Of a stretch of DNA of 64,000 nucleotides, positions 17,753 through 27,910 are shown one piece after another. This DNA comes from Planococcus sp. 107-1 (GTDB taxonomy: Bacteria; Bacillota; Bacilli; Bacillales_A; Planococcaceae): NCBI RefSeq assembly GCF_021513255.1, contig NZ_CP090977.1:124001-188000 (forward strand), given 5' to 3'. How positions within the stretch are numbered: position 1 is the first letter of the stretch; every line of letters begins with the position of its first letter. The notes beneath the pieces are model-generated. The model was not told the DNA's origin and did no database searches. It worked only from the letters and a program-made list of their open reading frames with translations. The position numbers and the translations under genes are program-made.

Positions 17753-18127
17753 TTAGGAGAAAAAATAATAAAGCGCAGACGACAGGATTAAGCTGCAAAG
17801 GCTTAGCGCAATGCCGATAAAGAGCAGATCTTTCCGGATCGGGAAGTTTTTTTGGTAAGCCACAGCGTCGCTTGTCCGCCTTTCGCTTTCGCGTATGTAT
17901 TTTTCCTTATGGTTAACCCGTGAGAAAAAGTTTTTAAAACTTTTGATGAACGCATTGAAAAATTCGGCTTCGATCAAGACCATCACGGAAGCAGCCATAA
18001 TTAAAAGCAGGCCGATTAAAAAAACAGCGTCCAGCCATTTGGACAAATTCCATGGTCCATCTAATAAAAAGGATACAGCAAAAGATGCGAGAAGAGATCC
18101 CAACAGAATGATGAGTTTATTGGTCAT
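17753..18127 (-). CDS. Small membrane protein, DUF3899-like
   Basis: A 124-residue protein with two N-terminal helices, a basic cytoplasmic stretch (KSFKNFFSRVNHKEKYIRESERRTS) and a final helix. The layout fits the Bacillales DUF3899 family. The start at 18127 is preceded by AAAGGA. Function unknown. It is a single-gene unit between two plus-strand units. Confidence 0.65.
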   Translation of the reverse strand: MTNKLIILLGSLLASFAVSFLLDGPWNLSKWLDAVFLIGLLLIMAASVMVLIEAEFFNAFIKSFKNFFSRVNHKEKYIRESERRTSDAVAYQKNFPIRKDLLFIGIALSLCSLILSSALYYFFS

Positions 18128-18265
18128 GGGGCATGGTCCTTTCAGTGGATAATTAAAGATTAACACGGTTCCTTTATTTTTGAAAATTTAAATATCTTAT
18201 TGCGTAATAGTAGAATAACAATTATGATTAAAAAGAATTATTAGAAAAATTAGGGGGTAGGGGAA

Positions 18266-19918
18266 ATGGAGAGAAAGATTAGAGCACAAGCATTATTATT
18301 ATTGATGGCTTTTGTGTTGATTCTGTCCGGCTGTAATTTTAGTTCTTCTGACAGCGGTAATTCAGAAGGTTCTAAAGCAGACGGAGGAGAAGGTGAAGCA
18401 AGCCAGGTTTTGAATATCTCGGCAACAGCGGACATTCCTACTCTAGATTCTACAAAAGCGCATGACGGCGTTGCATTTACCGTATTGAACAACGTCAATG
18501 AAGGGCTTTACCGCCAAGATGAAAATCACCAGCCAATTGAAGCTTTAGTAACGGAACATACAGAAAATGAAGACCAAACCGTCCACACATTCACATTGCG
18601 TGAGTCAAAATGGAGCAATGGGGATCCTGTGACAGCGCAAGACTTTGAATATGCATGGAAACGCGTGATGAAAGATGCAAGCCCGTACAACTTCATGTTC
18701 GTTACGGCAAGCATTAAAAATGCAGAAGCGATCATGAACGGCGAAGCGGATGCAGATGAATTAGGGGTTAAAGCAATCGATGAGCAAACTTTGGAAGTGA
18801 CGCTTGAAAGCGCCAACCCATTATTGCAATCGTTGCTGACATTCCCGACATTCTTGCCGCAAAACCAGAAATTCGTTGAAGAACAAGGCGACCAGTACGC
18901 ATTGGAAGCCGAGAACATCCTGTTCAACGGTCCATTCACATTAACGGATTGGACGCATGAGCAAGGCTGGAACTATGAAAAGAACGAAGACTACTGGGAT
19001 GCAGAAGCAGTTAAATTGGATAAGATCAACGCTTTCGTAGTAAAAGATCCAACAACAGGCGTTAACTTATACGAAACAAACAAAGTTGACCGCATCGAGT
19101 TAAGTTCTGAATCGGTTGACCAGTATAAAGAAGATCCGAACTTTGACACAATCCTTGAACCAAGCATGATTTTCCTTCGCTTCAACCATACACATCCGGT
19201 TCTTGGCAATAAAAACATCCGCCAGGCAATCAATATGGCGATTGACAAAGAAAGCTTGACTGACGTTATTTTGAAAGATGGCTCGACTGCATTGAACGGG
19301 GTCGTTCCTAAAGGCTTCTTCCAATCTCCAGAAGGAGAAGATTACCGTGATTTGAACGGTGACTTCAACACAGGATCTGCAGAAGACGCTCAAAAACTAT
19401 GGGAAACTGGATTGAAAGAAGCAGGCGTTTCGGACTTGACTGTTTCGATCAACATCTCTGATTCTGACGACCATAAAAAAGTGGCAGAATACCTTCAAGC
19501 ACAATTAGAAGATAATCTTCCAGGCTTCAAATTGGAAATCAAAGCGGTTCCTTTCGCTCAACGCCTTGAAATTGAAAAAGCGATTGAATATGATTTGTCC
19601 TTGTCTTCATGGGGCCCTGACTACAGTGACCCGATGACTTACCTTGATATGTGGGTAGAAGGCGGATCCGCTAACCGCATGGATTACCATAACCCGAAAT
19701 TGGATGAATTGGTAAACCAGGCACGCGTGGAAACAGATCTATCTAAACGCTTTGAAATGCTGTTGAACATCGAGAAAATCCTATTGGAAGAAGATGCAGC
19801 GATCGTGCCGCTATACCAAGATGGAACTTCAATCTTAATGAGAGAAAAAATCAAAGGTTTAATTGTACACCCTACTGGTGCTTCACATACGTATAAGTGG
19901 GCATCAATCGAAGAATAA
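18266..19918 (+). CDS. Oligopeptide/dipeptide ABC transporter substrate-binding lipoprotein (OppA/DppE type)
   Basis: An extracellular peptide-binding lipoprotein of 550 residues. A signal peptide ends in the lipobox L-S-G-C (Cys at about residue 23), followed by a Ser/Gly-rich linker. The SBP_bac_5 core is clear: DIPTLDSTKAHDGVAFTVLNNVNEGLYR, then SKWSNGDPVTAQDFEYAWKR. The closing block PIYQ-like AAIVPLYQDG is typical of DppE/OppA. First gene of the peptide transporter unit, separated from the permeases by a terminator-like hairpin that would let the binding protein be made in excess. Confidence 0.93.
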   Translation: MERKIRAQALLLLMAFVLILSGCNFSSSDSGNSEGSKADGGEGEASQVLNISATADIPTLDSTKAHDGVAFTVLNNVNEGLYRQDENHQPIEALVTEHTENEDQTVHTFTLRESKWSNGDPVTAQDFEYAWKRVMKDASPYNFMFVTASIKNAEAIMNGEADADELGVKAIDEQTLEVTLESANPLLQSLLTFPTFLPQNQKFVEEQGDQYALEAENILFNGPFTLTDWTHEQGWNYEKNEDYWDAEAVKLDKINAFVVKDPTTGVNLYETNKVDRIELSSESVDQYKEDPNFDTILEPSMIFLRFNHTHPVLGNKNIRQAINMAIDKESLTDVILKDGSTALNGVVPKGFFQSPEGEDYRDLNGDFNTGSAEDAQKLWETGLKEAGVSDLTVSINISDSDDHKKVAEYLQAQLEDNLPGFKLEIKAVPFAQRLEIEKAIEYDLSLSSWGPDYSDPMTYLDMWVEGGSANRMDYHNPKLDELVNQARVETDLSKRFEMLLNIEKILLEEDAAIVPLYQDGTSILMREKIKGLIVHPTGASHTYKWASIEE

Positions 19919-19940
19919 TCTACAGTTAGGCAGCTTTAGA

Positions 19941-19982
19941 TACGAGGGTGTGGCCGGAAATCCGGTCCCCTCGTATTTTTTC
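19941..19982 (+). terminator. Terminator/attenuator between binding protein and permease genes
   Basis: TACGAGGG pairs with CCCTCGTA around a second stem (GGCCGG/CCGGTC), followed by TTTTT. Incomplete termination here would give the usual excess of binding protein over permease. Confidence 0.75.
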
Positions 19983-20022
19983 ATCCAGAAGATTACTCAA
20001 CTCATAGAATAGAGGTGTTTCC

Positions 20023-20952
20023 ATGAAGGGATATTTAGTTAAGCGGATTGGATATATGCTGATTACGCTGTTTATCATCGTGACAGCCACGTTCTTCCTC
20101 ATGCAGCTTCTGCCAGGGACGCCGTTTACGAACCCGGAGAAATTAGGCGCTGAGCAATTGGCTGTATTAAATGCAAAATATGGATTGGATCAGCCAGTAG
20201 CTATCCAGTATTTTCACTACCTTGGAAATTTGGTGCAAGGCGACTTGGGCTATTCATTCCAGCATGAAGGCAGAACCGTTACAAGCATGATCAGCACCCG
20301 CATCGGGCCATCCGCTTTTATCGGTTTGCAGGCATTGGTCATTGGTGCCATTCTAGGGCTTATTCTTGGCATCATTTCAGCTTTGAAGCATAATTCGATT
20401 TTTGATTATGGTTCAGTGGCGCTTGCGGTCATCGGCATGTCGATCCCTTCTTTCGTTTTTGCGGCATTGCTGCAATATTATATCGGTGTAAAGCTTGAAT
20501 GGCTGCCGGTTGCGCTCTGGGAGGGCTATTCCAGCACTTTGCTGCCTTCTATCGCTTTATCGGTGACAGTCACTGCGACGGTCGCCCGGTTTATCCGCAG
20601 TGAAATGCTCGAAGTGCTCGGCCAGGATTACGTCATAACGGCCCGCGCAAAAGGGATGCGGGAAAATCAGGTCATTGTAAAGCACGTCATCCGCAATGCG
20701 CTGATTCCGGTTGTCACTATGCTCGGGCCGCTAGCGGTTTCGATTATGACAGGGACACTCGTTATCGAGAAAATCTTCTCGGTTCCAGGGCTCGGAGAAC
20801 AATTCACCTTATCCATCCTGGTACTGGATTACAGCGTCATCATGGGAATCACGATCTTCTATAGTGCGTTATTTATTTTCGTCGTGTTTGTCGTCGATAT
20901 CATTTACGGCTTCTTAGATCCGCGCATCAACTATAAGGGGGAAGCGACATGA
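20023..20952 (+). CDS. Peptide ABC transporter permease, OppB/DppB type
   Basis: An inner-membrane subunit of 309 residues. The N-terminal signature VKRIGYMLITLFIIVTATFFLMQLLPGTPF is typical of the DppB/OppB family. The BPD-transporter EAA loop is present (ITARAKGMRENQVIVKHVIRNALIPV), which contacts the ATPase. It overlaps oppC by four bases (ATGA). Intact. Confidence 0.94.
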   Translation: MKGYLVKRIGYMLITLFIIVTATFFLMQLLPGTPFTNPEKLGAEQLAVLNAKYGLDQPVAIQYFHYLGNLVQGDLGYSFQHEGRTVTSMISTRIGPSAFIGLQALVIGAILGLILGIISALKHNSIFDYGSVALAVIGMSIPSFVFAALLQYYIGVKLEWLPVALWEGYSSTLLPSIALSVTVTATVARFIRSEMLEVLGQDYVITARAKGMRENQVIVKHVIRNALIPVVTMLGPLAVSIMTGTLVIEKIFSVPGLGEQFTLSILVLDYSVIMGITIFYSALFIFVVFVVDIIYGFLDPRINYKGEAT

Positions 20953-21997
20953 AAGAATTCGATGCAAAACTTCCAACTATGCATACGCAGAACGATTACA
21001 GCCTAGACAATATTCCGGACGATTTATTCGTCAAAGCGCCTTTAGACCAAAAGAAGAGCGAAGAGATTTCGACGCCTTCTGTTTCGTTTTGGAAAGAAGC
21101 GTTTCAGCGCTTGGCTAAAAATAAAGGCGCTATGATTTCTCTCGTACTGCTTGTTATATTGATTATTATGGCGTTGATCGGTCCAAGCATGAACGAATTT
21201 ACGTACCGTGGACAGAATTTGGCGCATTCGAATATGCCGCCTAAAGTCGCGGGCCTTGAATGGCTCGGCTTTGACGGTTTGAATGCCCAGGGCACGGATG
21301 TCTATGCCGAGCGCGAAGTCGCTACAAATTATTGGTTCGGCACGGATGAATTCGGCCGCGATTTATGGACGCGCGTATGGAAAGGGACGCAAATCTCTCT
21401 ATTCATCGCGTTAGTTGCCGCATTCCTCGATTTGGCCATCGGCGTTATTTACGGCGGCATCTCCTCGTTCTACGGAGGCCGGGTCGATAATGTCATGCAG
21501 CGGATCATTGAAATACTCATGGGGATACCGAATTTGATCGTCATCATCCTCTTCATTCTCGTCCTTCAGCCTGGGATTACATCGATTATCCTGGCGATGA
21601 TTGTCACCGGCTGGGTCGGCATGGCCCGGGTTGTCCGGGGGCAGATCCTTCAGCTGAAAGGACAGGAATTCATCTTAGCCTCCGCACATTAGGGGCTTCG
21701 AACAAGCGCTTGATCTGGAAACATTTAATGCCGAATATTATGGGTCCTGTCATCGTCACCGTCATGTTCACCATTCCGACAGCGATTTTCTTTGAAGCCT
21801 TCCTGAGCTTTATCGGTTTGGGTCTGCAGGCACCACAGGCGTCGCTCGGTGTATTGATTGAAGATGGCTATAAATCGATGCGGTATTTCCCGTATAAACT
21901 GATTTATCCGGCACTCGTCATCAGTGCCATCATGATTTGCTTCAACTTGCTTGCAGACGGGCTGCGTGATGCGCTCGATCCGAAGATGAAAAAATAG
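20949..21997 (+). CDS. Peptide ABC transporter permease, OppC/DppC type (one frameshift)
   Basis: Second membrane subunit of the importer. An N-terminal cytoplasmic stretch, OppC_N helix (FQRLAKNKGAMISLVLLVILIIM), the FGTDEFGRDLWTRV signature and BPD helices are seen. The frame breaks at 21682-21683 (TCCGCAC). Restoring one C (TCCCGCAC) gives LASRTLGASNKRLIWKHLMPN, the EAA loop, and 349 residues in total. Because the break falls in this essential loop and everything else is intact, a sequence error is more likely than a pseudogene. Confidence 0.92.
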
Positions 21998-22012
21998 GGG
22001 AGGGTCCAGAAA

Positions 22013-23046
22013 ATGAAGAAGACTATCTTAAAAGTGGAAGATCTGCATGTTTCATTCAAGACCCAAACCGGGAAAATTACGGCAGTGCGAGGCGTCAATT
22101 TCGAGTTGAATAAAGGCGAGACTTTGGCGATTGTCGGAGAGTCCGGTTCTGGGAAATCGGTGACGGCCAAGTCCATTATGCAGCTATTGCCGAAAAGCAC
22201 GACCGAAATTTCAAAAGGCGATATTGTCTACGACGGCAAAAGCCTGTTGGAGCTTTCAAGCAAACAAATTACCGATATCCGCGGATCGGAAATATCGATG
22301 GTGTTCCAAGATCCAATGACCTCATTGAACCCGACGATGAAAGTCGGAAAGCAAATCATGGAAGGCCTTCAGCGCCATCAAAAAATGACGAAGCAGCAAG
22401 CGCGGAGCGGGCATTGGAAATGCTGAAACTGGTGGGTATCCCGAAAGCGGAAATGCGGTTGGACAGCTTTCCTCACCAATTTTCAGGCGGGATGCGTCAG
22501 CGGGTCGTGATCGCTTTGGCGCTCGCCTGCAATCCGAAAGTGCTGATTGCCGATGAACCGACGACGGCGCTAGATGTAACGATTCAGGCACAAATCCTGG
22601 ATTTGATGAAAGATCTTCAGCAAAAAACCGAAACCGCGATTATCTTGATTACACATGATTTAGGAGTCGTGGCGAATATGGCGGACCGGGTAGCGGTCAT
22701 GTACGGCGGGAAAATCGTCGAACAAGGGACGCTGGACGAAATTTTCTATAATCCCCAGCATCCGTATACATTGGGCTTGATGCAATCCATGCCGAAAATG
22801 AACGAAGACCGTTCAAAGCCATTATTGCCAATCGGCGGATCTCCGCCAAATCTGGCAACGCTTGGAGAAGGCTGTGCATTTGCAGCACGTTGCCCTCATA
22901 CAATGAAAGTGTGCCACAGCTTTACGCCGCGTGATACCGTAGTGGGAGAAGACAACCACACAGCTGCTTGCTGGCTGCAGGATCCGCGTGTGCAGAAGCC
23001 GGAAGCAGAACCGCTGGAAACAGCGGAAGTGGTTGGCGCCACTTGA
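22013..23046 (+). CDS. Peptide ABC transporter ATPase, OppD/DppD type (one frameshift)
   Basis: ATP-hydrolysing subunit, about 344 residues when corrected. Walker A is GESGSGKS, the signature is FSGGMRQR, and Walker B is [12 protein letters not shown]. The C-terminal oligopeptide domain includes the Cys pattern CAFAARCPH...CHSF...CW that in relatives holds an iron-sulfur cluster. The frame breaks at 22404-22405: GCGGAG should be GCGGGAG ([14 protein letters not shown]). No OppF gene follows; one ATPase, as in the B. subtilis dpp operon, presumably forms a homodimer. Confidence 0.92.
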
Positions 23047-23056
23047 AAATTCAAAA

Positions 23057-23085
23057 GCTTGCCTGCATTTTTGGGCAGGCTTTTT
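23057..23085 (+). terminator. Rho-independent terminator after the peptide transporter
   Basis: GCCTGC pairs with GCAGGC across an AT-rich loop, followed by TTTTT. It ends the transporter unit and confirms that no OppF belongs to it. Confidence 0.85.
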
Positions 23086-23104
23086 GATTGGGGAGGCAAA
23101 AGAC

Positions 23105-23728
23105 ATGGAAACAGAAAAGCTGCGCGTGTTCGATGAAGACGGCAACGCGACTGGCGTAGCAAGCCGCGAAGAAGTGCATCAAAGGGGCTATTGGCATGAA
23201 ACGTTCCATTGCTGGATGGTCAGCCGGAAAGAAGGAAAAGATTTTATTCACCTTCAGCTTCGGAGCCCATTGAAAAAGGATTTCTCCAATCTTTTTGATA
23301 TTACAGCAGCAGGCCATTTGACGGCAGAAGAAACGGTGGAAGATGGGATCCGAGAAGTTGAAGAAGAGTTGGGGCTGACGGTCGCATTTGAAGAGCTCAT
23401 CCCTTTAGGCATCATTAAAGACCAAATTCACTTGGGTGGTTTCCTGGACAATGAACGGTGCCACAACTTTCTTTATCGTACAACAGAAAACCCTCACGCA
23501 GTGTTGGAGTTGCAAAAAGAAGAAGTGGCAGGCATGGCTGCTGTTGAATTAAAGGCATTTACAGAGCTATGCCTTAGAGAAAGAACGGAAGTTGAAGCAA
23601 AAGGATTTGAAGTGGCAGAAGATGGCGAAAAGAACCTGTTTGTAACCACCATCCGCATGGATAACCTGGTGCCGCACAGTACGGATTACTTAAGAGAAGT
23701 GGTGGAAGGGATATCACGAGTACTTTAA
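23105..23728 (+). CDS. NUDIX hydrolase (isopentenyl-diphosphate-isomerase-like, YfcD type)
   Basis: 207 residues from the ATG at 23105 (behind GGGGAGG). The Nudix box is complete: G-HLTAE-E-TVEDGI-REVEEELGL at about residues 74-95. The N-terminal pattern LRVFDEDGNATGVASREEVHQRGYWHETFHCW is that of the YfcD/IDI-like subgroup, which hydrolyses nucleoside or other diphosphates. The true substrate is unknown. Confidence 0.85.
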   Translation: METEKLRVFDEDGNATGVASREEVHQRGYWHETFHCWMVSRKEGKDFIHLQLRSPLKKDFSNLFDITAAGHLTAEETVEDGIREVEEELGLTVAFEELIPLGIIKDQIHLGGFLDNERCHNFLYRTTENPHAVLELQKEEVAGMAAVELKAFTELCLRERTEVEAKGFEVAEDGEKNLFVTTIRMDNLVPHSTDYLREVVEGISRVL

Positions 23729-23781
23729 GGACACTGAAATTCATTTCCAGGGAAATAAGCTTTCGATGAAAGAGGTGGGCG

Positions 23782-24015
23782 ATGAATAGTGATAAGCGGA
23801 ACCGCTTAGGGGAAAATCCATTCACTTATACCATCAGTAAAAATCAGACCGTTTTCATTTCTTACGAAGGCAAGCAAATAAAAATTGCTAAAGGAAAAGA
23901 AGCGGAAAAATTGATCGGGAAGATTCAGCAAGCTGAAACCGATAAAGACGTGCAGTTGGTTTTGGCAAAGGCGACAGGGAATTTCAAGCACGGCAATGAA
24001 AAGATGGGGAAGTGA
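23782..24015 (+). CDS. Small conserved hypothetical protein
   Basis: 77 residues, start behind AAAGAGGTGGGCG. Charged, with a short beta-rich N-terminal half (FTYTISKNQTVFISYEGKQIKIAKGKEAEKLIGKI). No family recognised. A good ribosome site and a following shared terminator support it as a real gene. Confidence 0.6.
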   Translation: MNSDKRNRLGENPFTYTISKNQTVFISYEGKQIKIAKGKEAEKLIGKIQQAETDKDVQLVLAKATGNFKHGNEKMGK

Positions 24016-24056
24016 AAAAGGGCGCCCAGATGGAATTCCACCTGGGCGCCTTTTAT
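24015..24056. terminator. Bidirectional terminator
   Basis: A long near-perfect stem, GGCGCCCAG-TGGAA with TTCCA-CTGGGCGCC, flanked by AAAA and TTTT, separates the convergent genes. Confidence 0.9.
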
Positions 24057-24058
24057 GC

Positions 24059-25246
24059 TTATTCGAATAATTGAGGGATGCCGTTCGACAAGGTATAGAT
24101 TCCCATCCACGCCATGGCAATAACGATGATAATGCCAAAAATGGTCATCCAAAGCGGATGTTTATAGTCTCCGACAATTTTCGCTTTATGGGCAGCAATC
24201 AGCATTACGCCGAGTGCAATCGGCAAAATCAACCCATTCAATGAGCCGACAAGCACGAGAATCAGAACCGGCTGGCCAATGAAGACGAAAACGGAAGTCG
24301 AAATAACGATGAAGGAAATGACCAGGAACCGATTGTATTTTTCCAAAACAGGGCTGAACGTCCGGATAAAAGAAACAGATGTATAAGCGGCACCGACAAC
24401 TGAAGTGACAGCAGCTGCCCACATCACGACTCCGAAGATCTTATAGCCGACGTTTCCGGCTGCCAACTGGAAGACAGAAGCCGGGGGATTGTCAGGATTC
24501 AGGGAAAGCCCTTGGGAGACGACTCCAAGTACAGCTAAAAATAAAATGATGCGCATAATGGAAGCAATCCCGATGGCATAGATGGAACTGCGGGTCACTT
24601 CCGGAACAGCCGCTCTGCCGGTCAATCCGGCATCGATCAAGCGGTGACCGCCGGCAAAAGTGATATAGCCGCCGACCGTCCCGCCGACCAGTGTGACGAT
24701 TGCAAAAATGTCGATATTGTCGGGAATAAAGGTTTTGGTCACTGCTTCTCCAATAGGAGGCTGGGCAGTGAACATGACGTAAAGCGTCAGTGCAATCATC
24801 ACAAAACCGAGGATTTGAGCAAAGCGGTCCATCGCCTGGCCCGCTTCTTTCACAACGAAAATGCCTACGGCGAGCAAGCCGCTCAAGATAGCCCCTGTTT
24901 TCGGATCGATGCCGAAAAGCACATTCATCCCCAGCCCTGCACCGCCGACGTTTCCGATATTAAATGCCAGGCCACCCATTACCACTAATAAGGCGAGGAA
25001 ATAGCCAAGCCCCGGAAGCACATCATTGGCAATATCTTGTGCGCGTTTGCCGGAAACCGCAATGATCCGCCAAATATTCGTCTGTGCCCCGATATCGATG
25101 ATGATGGAAATTAAAATGACAAAACCGAATGAGGCCAGCAATTGCTCTGTAAAAACGGTAGTCTGTGTTAAAAAGCCAGGGCCGATGGCAGAAGTGGCCA
25201 TGAGAAAAGCGGCACCCAGCAGAATACTGCGGTTTGATGTTTTCAT
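24059..25246 (-). CDS. NRAMP-family divalent cation/substrate transporter (YcsG-like)
   Basis: A 395-residue membrane protein with about eleven helices. It has the NRAMP-like opening SAIGPGFLTQTTVF, but lacks the DPGN metal motif of true MntH in helix 1. B. subtilis YcsG, which sits in the ycsF-kipI-kipA locus, is the closest match by context and by SAIGPGFLTQT. Last gene of the 5-oxoprolinase operon, 15 bases after pxpA. It may import oxoproline or another pathway substrate; this is inference. Confidence 0.8.
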   Translation of the reverse strand: MKTSNRSILLGAAFLMATSAIGPGFLTQTTVFTEQLLASFGFVILISIIIDIGAQTNIWRIIAVSGKRAQDIANDVLPGLGYFLALLVVMGGLAFNIGNVGGAGLGMNVLFGIDPKTGAILSGLLAVGIFVVKEAGQAMDRFAQILGFVMIALTLYVMFTAQPPIGEAVTKTFIPDNIDIFAIVTLVGGTVGGYITFAGGHRLIDAGLTGRAAVPEVTRSSIYAIGIASIMRIILFLAVLGVVSQGLSLNPDNPPASVFQLAAGNVGYKIFGVVMWAAAVTSVVGAAYTSVSFIRTFSPVLEKYNRFLVISFIVISTSVFVFIGQPVLILVLVGSLNGLILPIALGVMLIAAHKAKIVGDYKHPLWMTIFGIIIVIAMAWMGIYTLSNGIPQLFE

Positions 25247-25261
25247 CCAATCCCTCCTCCT

Positions 25262-26032
25262 TTAAATGAACTCCTCCACTTTTTGAATCGTGATTCCTGT
25301 ATGGCTCAGCGACTTCGACAAGCTCTCAGCAAATTCCAACGCCGCCACGCCGTCACCGTGAATGCAAATGGTTTCTGCCTTCAATTCGACGTCTTGATTT
25401 TGCAGCGTCTTTACCTTGTTCTCTTTAACCATGCGGATCACTTGTTCTAGTGCCGAGTCTGTATCGGTAATCAGCGCATTCGCTTCTGTACGCGGCGTCA
25501 AACTGCCATCGAGTTGGTAAGTGCGGTCTGAAAAGACTTCGCTCGCTGTCCGCAAGCCGACTTTTTCACCGGCTTTCACCAATTCGCTGCCGGATAAGCC
25601 GAATAAGATCAGCTCAGGGTCAATCTTGTAGACGGCTTCCGCGATCGCTTCGGAAAGCGCCGCATTTTTAGCCGCCATATTGTACAAGGCGCCATGCGCT
25701 TTCACATGCTGCAAGCGTCCGCCTTCGGCTTGGACAAATCCGGATAAGGCGCCGATTTGATAAACCGTCAAGTCGTATGCTTCTTGCGGCGAAATCGCCA
25801 TATTCCGGCGGCCGAAACCGACAAGGTCTTGCAATCCGGGGTGGGCGCCGATGCCGACGTTCTTATCCAACGCCATCTTCACCGTTTTCCGCATAGTTGC
25901 CGGATCACCGGCATGAAAGCCGCAGGCTATGTTGGCAGAAGTCACGAAATTTAAAATCTCCGCATCATTCCCCATTTGATAAGCGCCAAAGCTTTCTCCC
26001 ATATCACAGTTTAAATCCACTTTATAGCTCAT
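25262..26032 (-). CDS. pxpA: 5-oxoprolinase subunit PxpA (LamB/YcsF family)
   Basis: PxpA with PxpB and PxpC hydrolyses 5-oxo-L-proline (pyroglutamate) to glutamate using ATP. The family signature [14 protein letters not shown] opens the protein, and [12 protein letters not shown] and [10 protein letters not shown] follow, all typical metal-/carbanion-site segments. I chose the second ATG (26032) because GGGAGG is seven bases before it, while the first ATG (26038) touches the ribosome site. 257 residues, intact. Confidence 0.95.
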   Translation of the reverse strand: MSYKVDLNCDMGESFGAYQMGNDAEILNFVTSANIACGFHAGDPATMRKTVKMALDKNVGIGAHPGLQDLVGFGRRNMAISPQEAYDLTVYQIGALSGFVQAEGGRLQHVKAHGALYNMAAKNAALSEAIAEAVYKIDPELILFGLSGSELVKAGEKVGLRTASEVFSDRTYQLDGSLTPRTEANALITDTDSALEQVIRMVKENKVKTLQNQDVELKAETICIHGDGVAALEFAESLSKSLSHTGITIQKVEEFI

Positions 26033-26034
26033 GT

Positions 26035-27009
26035 TCATTCCTCCCTTTTCAATTGGATGCCAAGCTTTAATTGGCGGATCTGCTGTTCTTGTTCAAGAAA
26101 AAGATTTTGTGCTTCTTCGAGCGTGATTTCTTTGAAGCGAATCCGGTCACCAGGCTTTAATTGAGTGGCGAGCGGCAAGTCGACGGACGCAATCTGTCCG
26201 ATTTTGGGATAGCCGCCTGTCGTCTGCCGGTCTGCAAGCAGGATAATCGGATTGCCATCAGCCGGTACTTGGATGGATCCGAAAGCGACAGCCTCCGAAA
26301 TCAATTCCTTTGGTTCAATCAATGACAAGCGCGGACCTTCCAAGCGGTAGCCCATACGGTCCGAATCGGTCGAGATGGAAAAAGCTTCGGTAAAAAGCTG
26401 CTTCTGGCTCATGTCGTCGAATAAATGAAATTGACGGCCGCGCATCAAACGGACAACAGGCTCAGTTGAGTAGCGATAGGCAGGAACTTGCCATTCCACT
26501 TCTTGATGGGCAGCCTTGGCTAGCGCATCTGCTGCCTCGTCTCTTAGCTTTCCAATTTGCAGCCCATCGCCAGCGGCTAAGGCACGCCCTTTAAATCCAC
26601 CGATTCCTGCCCGCAAATAAGTCGATTTGCTGTTCATGACGGAGGTTAGGGAAATTCCCCCAGCGATGGCCAAGTAAGTGCGGCAGCCAGAGCGGGGAGC
26701 GCCGAATTTCAGGACGCTTCCTTTATTTACTGAAAGAGTGCGCCATAGTTTGACCGGGCTGCCGTCGATTTCTGGCGAAAGGTCAGCGCCGCATATGGCG
26801 ATGAAAGTTTGTTCTTGAAATTCAATGGCCGGACCTACTAAAGCAATTTCGAGTGTGGCCTCTTGTTCCGCATTGCCGACAAGAAGATTCGCTATCCGAT
26901 GGGCAAAAGGGTCCATCGCACCGCTCGCGATGACGCCGTATTTCTGAAAACCGGAACGGCCAAGATCTTGGACAGTGGTTTGAAGCCCGCCTTTAATGAT
27001 TTTCAGCAT
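26035..27009 (-). CDS. pxpC: 5-oxoprolinase subunit PxpC (KipA)
   Basis: Biotin-dependent-carboxyltransferase-like subunit (urea amidolyase/AHS2 domain) of the ATP-dependent 5-oxoprolinase. Family pattern [20 protein letters not shown] at residues 6-25, then [24 protein letters not shown], and the end block [18 protein letters not shown]. 324 residues, start after GGAAGGAGGATCGCC. It overlaps pxpB by 17 bases and pxpA by four or fewer. Confidence 0.95.
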   Translation of the reverse strand: MLKIIKGGLQTTVQDLGRSGFQKYGVIASGAMDPFAHRIANLLVGNAEQEATLEIALVGPAIEFQEQTFIAICGADLSPEIDGSPVKLWRTLSVNKGSVLKFGAPRSGCRTYLAIAGGISLTSVMNSKSTYLRAGIGGFKGRALAAGDGLQIGKLRDEAADALAKAAHQEVEWQVPAYRYSTEPVVRLMRGRQFHLFDDMSQKQLFTEAFSISTDSDRMGYRLEGPRLSLIEPKELISEAVAFGSIQVPADGNPIILLADRQTTGGYPKIGQIASVDLPLATQLKPGDRIRFKEITLEEAQNLFLEQEQQIRQLKLGIQLKREE

Positions 27010-27690
27010 GGCGATCCTCCTTCCAAGAAGCGTATTCCTGTTCTGTAATTTGCATAAAAACGATTTTATCGCCAGCGCGCAATAAACTTGGAGTTTCCTC
27101 TTCCGGGCGAAAAAGGCGCATCGGCGTACGACCGATCAATTGCCAGCCGCCGGGAGTTTCGATCGGATAAATTCCTGTTTGCATGCCGGCAATGCCGACG
27201 GTGCGTTCTGGAATCCGAAGTCTCGGAGAATCCGCCTCGGCGCCGCAATTTTCTCAGACATGCCGCCGATAAAAGGAAAGCCCGGGGCAAAGCCGATCAT
27301 GTAGACGGAATACTCGCCGCCTGTATGGAAATCGATGACTTGCTGCTGGGTGAGTCCGTTGTGCTTGGCCACAAATTCCAAGTCAGGACCGAACTCACCG
27401 CCATAGCAAACCGGAATTTCAACAGTTCTCGGGGTTACAGCCAGTTCTTCTCCAGTTTGGCTGAGCAACTCTTCAAGTTCTGATTTAACTGTTCCATATA
27501 AAGCCTTTATCGGGTCATAAAAAACAGTGACCGTTGTAAAAGCTGGAATGGTTTCAATAAGCCAGGAAGGAGGAGAAGCTTCAAGCAACGCCGAAATGGT
27601 GCGTACGGCTTTTTGTGCAGATTCATTAATTTCGTTTCCGGCTTCAATGACAATCGCTTGGTCGCTAAGTGGAGAAAAAGAAAAATCCAT
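26993..27690 (-). CDS. pxpB: 5-oxoprolinase subunit PxpB (KipI) (one frameshift)
   Basis: AHS1-domain subunit of 5-oxoprolinase; B. subtilis KipI also inhibits the sporulation kinase KinA. Signature IPVCYGGEFGPDLEFVA, then IGFAPGFPFIGGM and ETPGGWQLIGRTP. The frame breaks at 27231-27233 (plus strand TCCGCC); adding one C (TCCCGCC) restores AAPRRDSPRLRIPERTVGIAGMQTG and a 232-residue protein. First gene of the minus-strand operon pxpB-pxpC-pxpA-transporter. Confidence 0.94.
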
Positions 27691-27910
27691 ATTGCCACCT
27701 CTTAATCAGATTATTTTAATTATTTTATCCAGTATAAGACTTAATAGAGGAACGTGAAAGGATGGGCTGGAATTTAAAGAATATTTATTGTAAGAATCGA
27801 AGGAATCTTGAAACGGAAGCTTGGCGGCTCTCGTATGTAGATTAAAGATTTTCGGAGGCATGAAATTTAAAAACGGCAAAAAATTTAACGCGCTGGAGGC
27901 GAAATGCTAC

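Noticed and set aside
24059..25246. Manganese transporter MntH
   Set aside because: The DPGN metal-binding motif of helix 1 is absent and the gene belongs to the 5-oxoprolinase operon, so a YcsG-like role is more likely.
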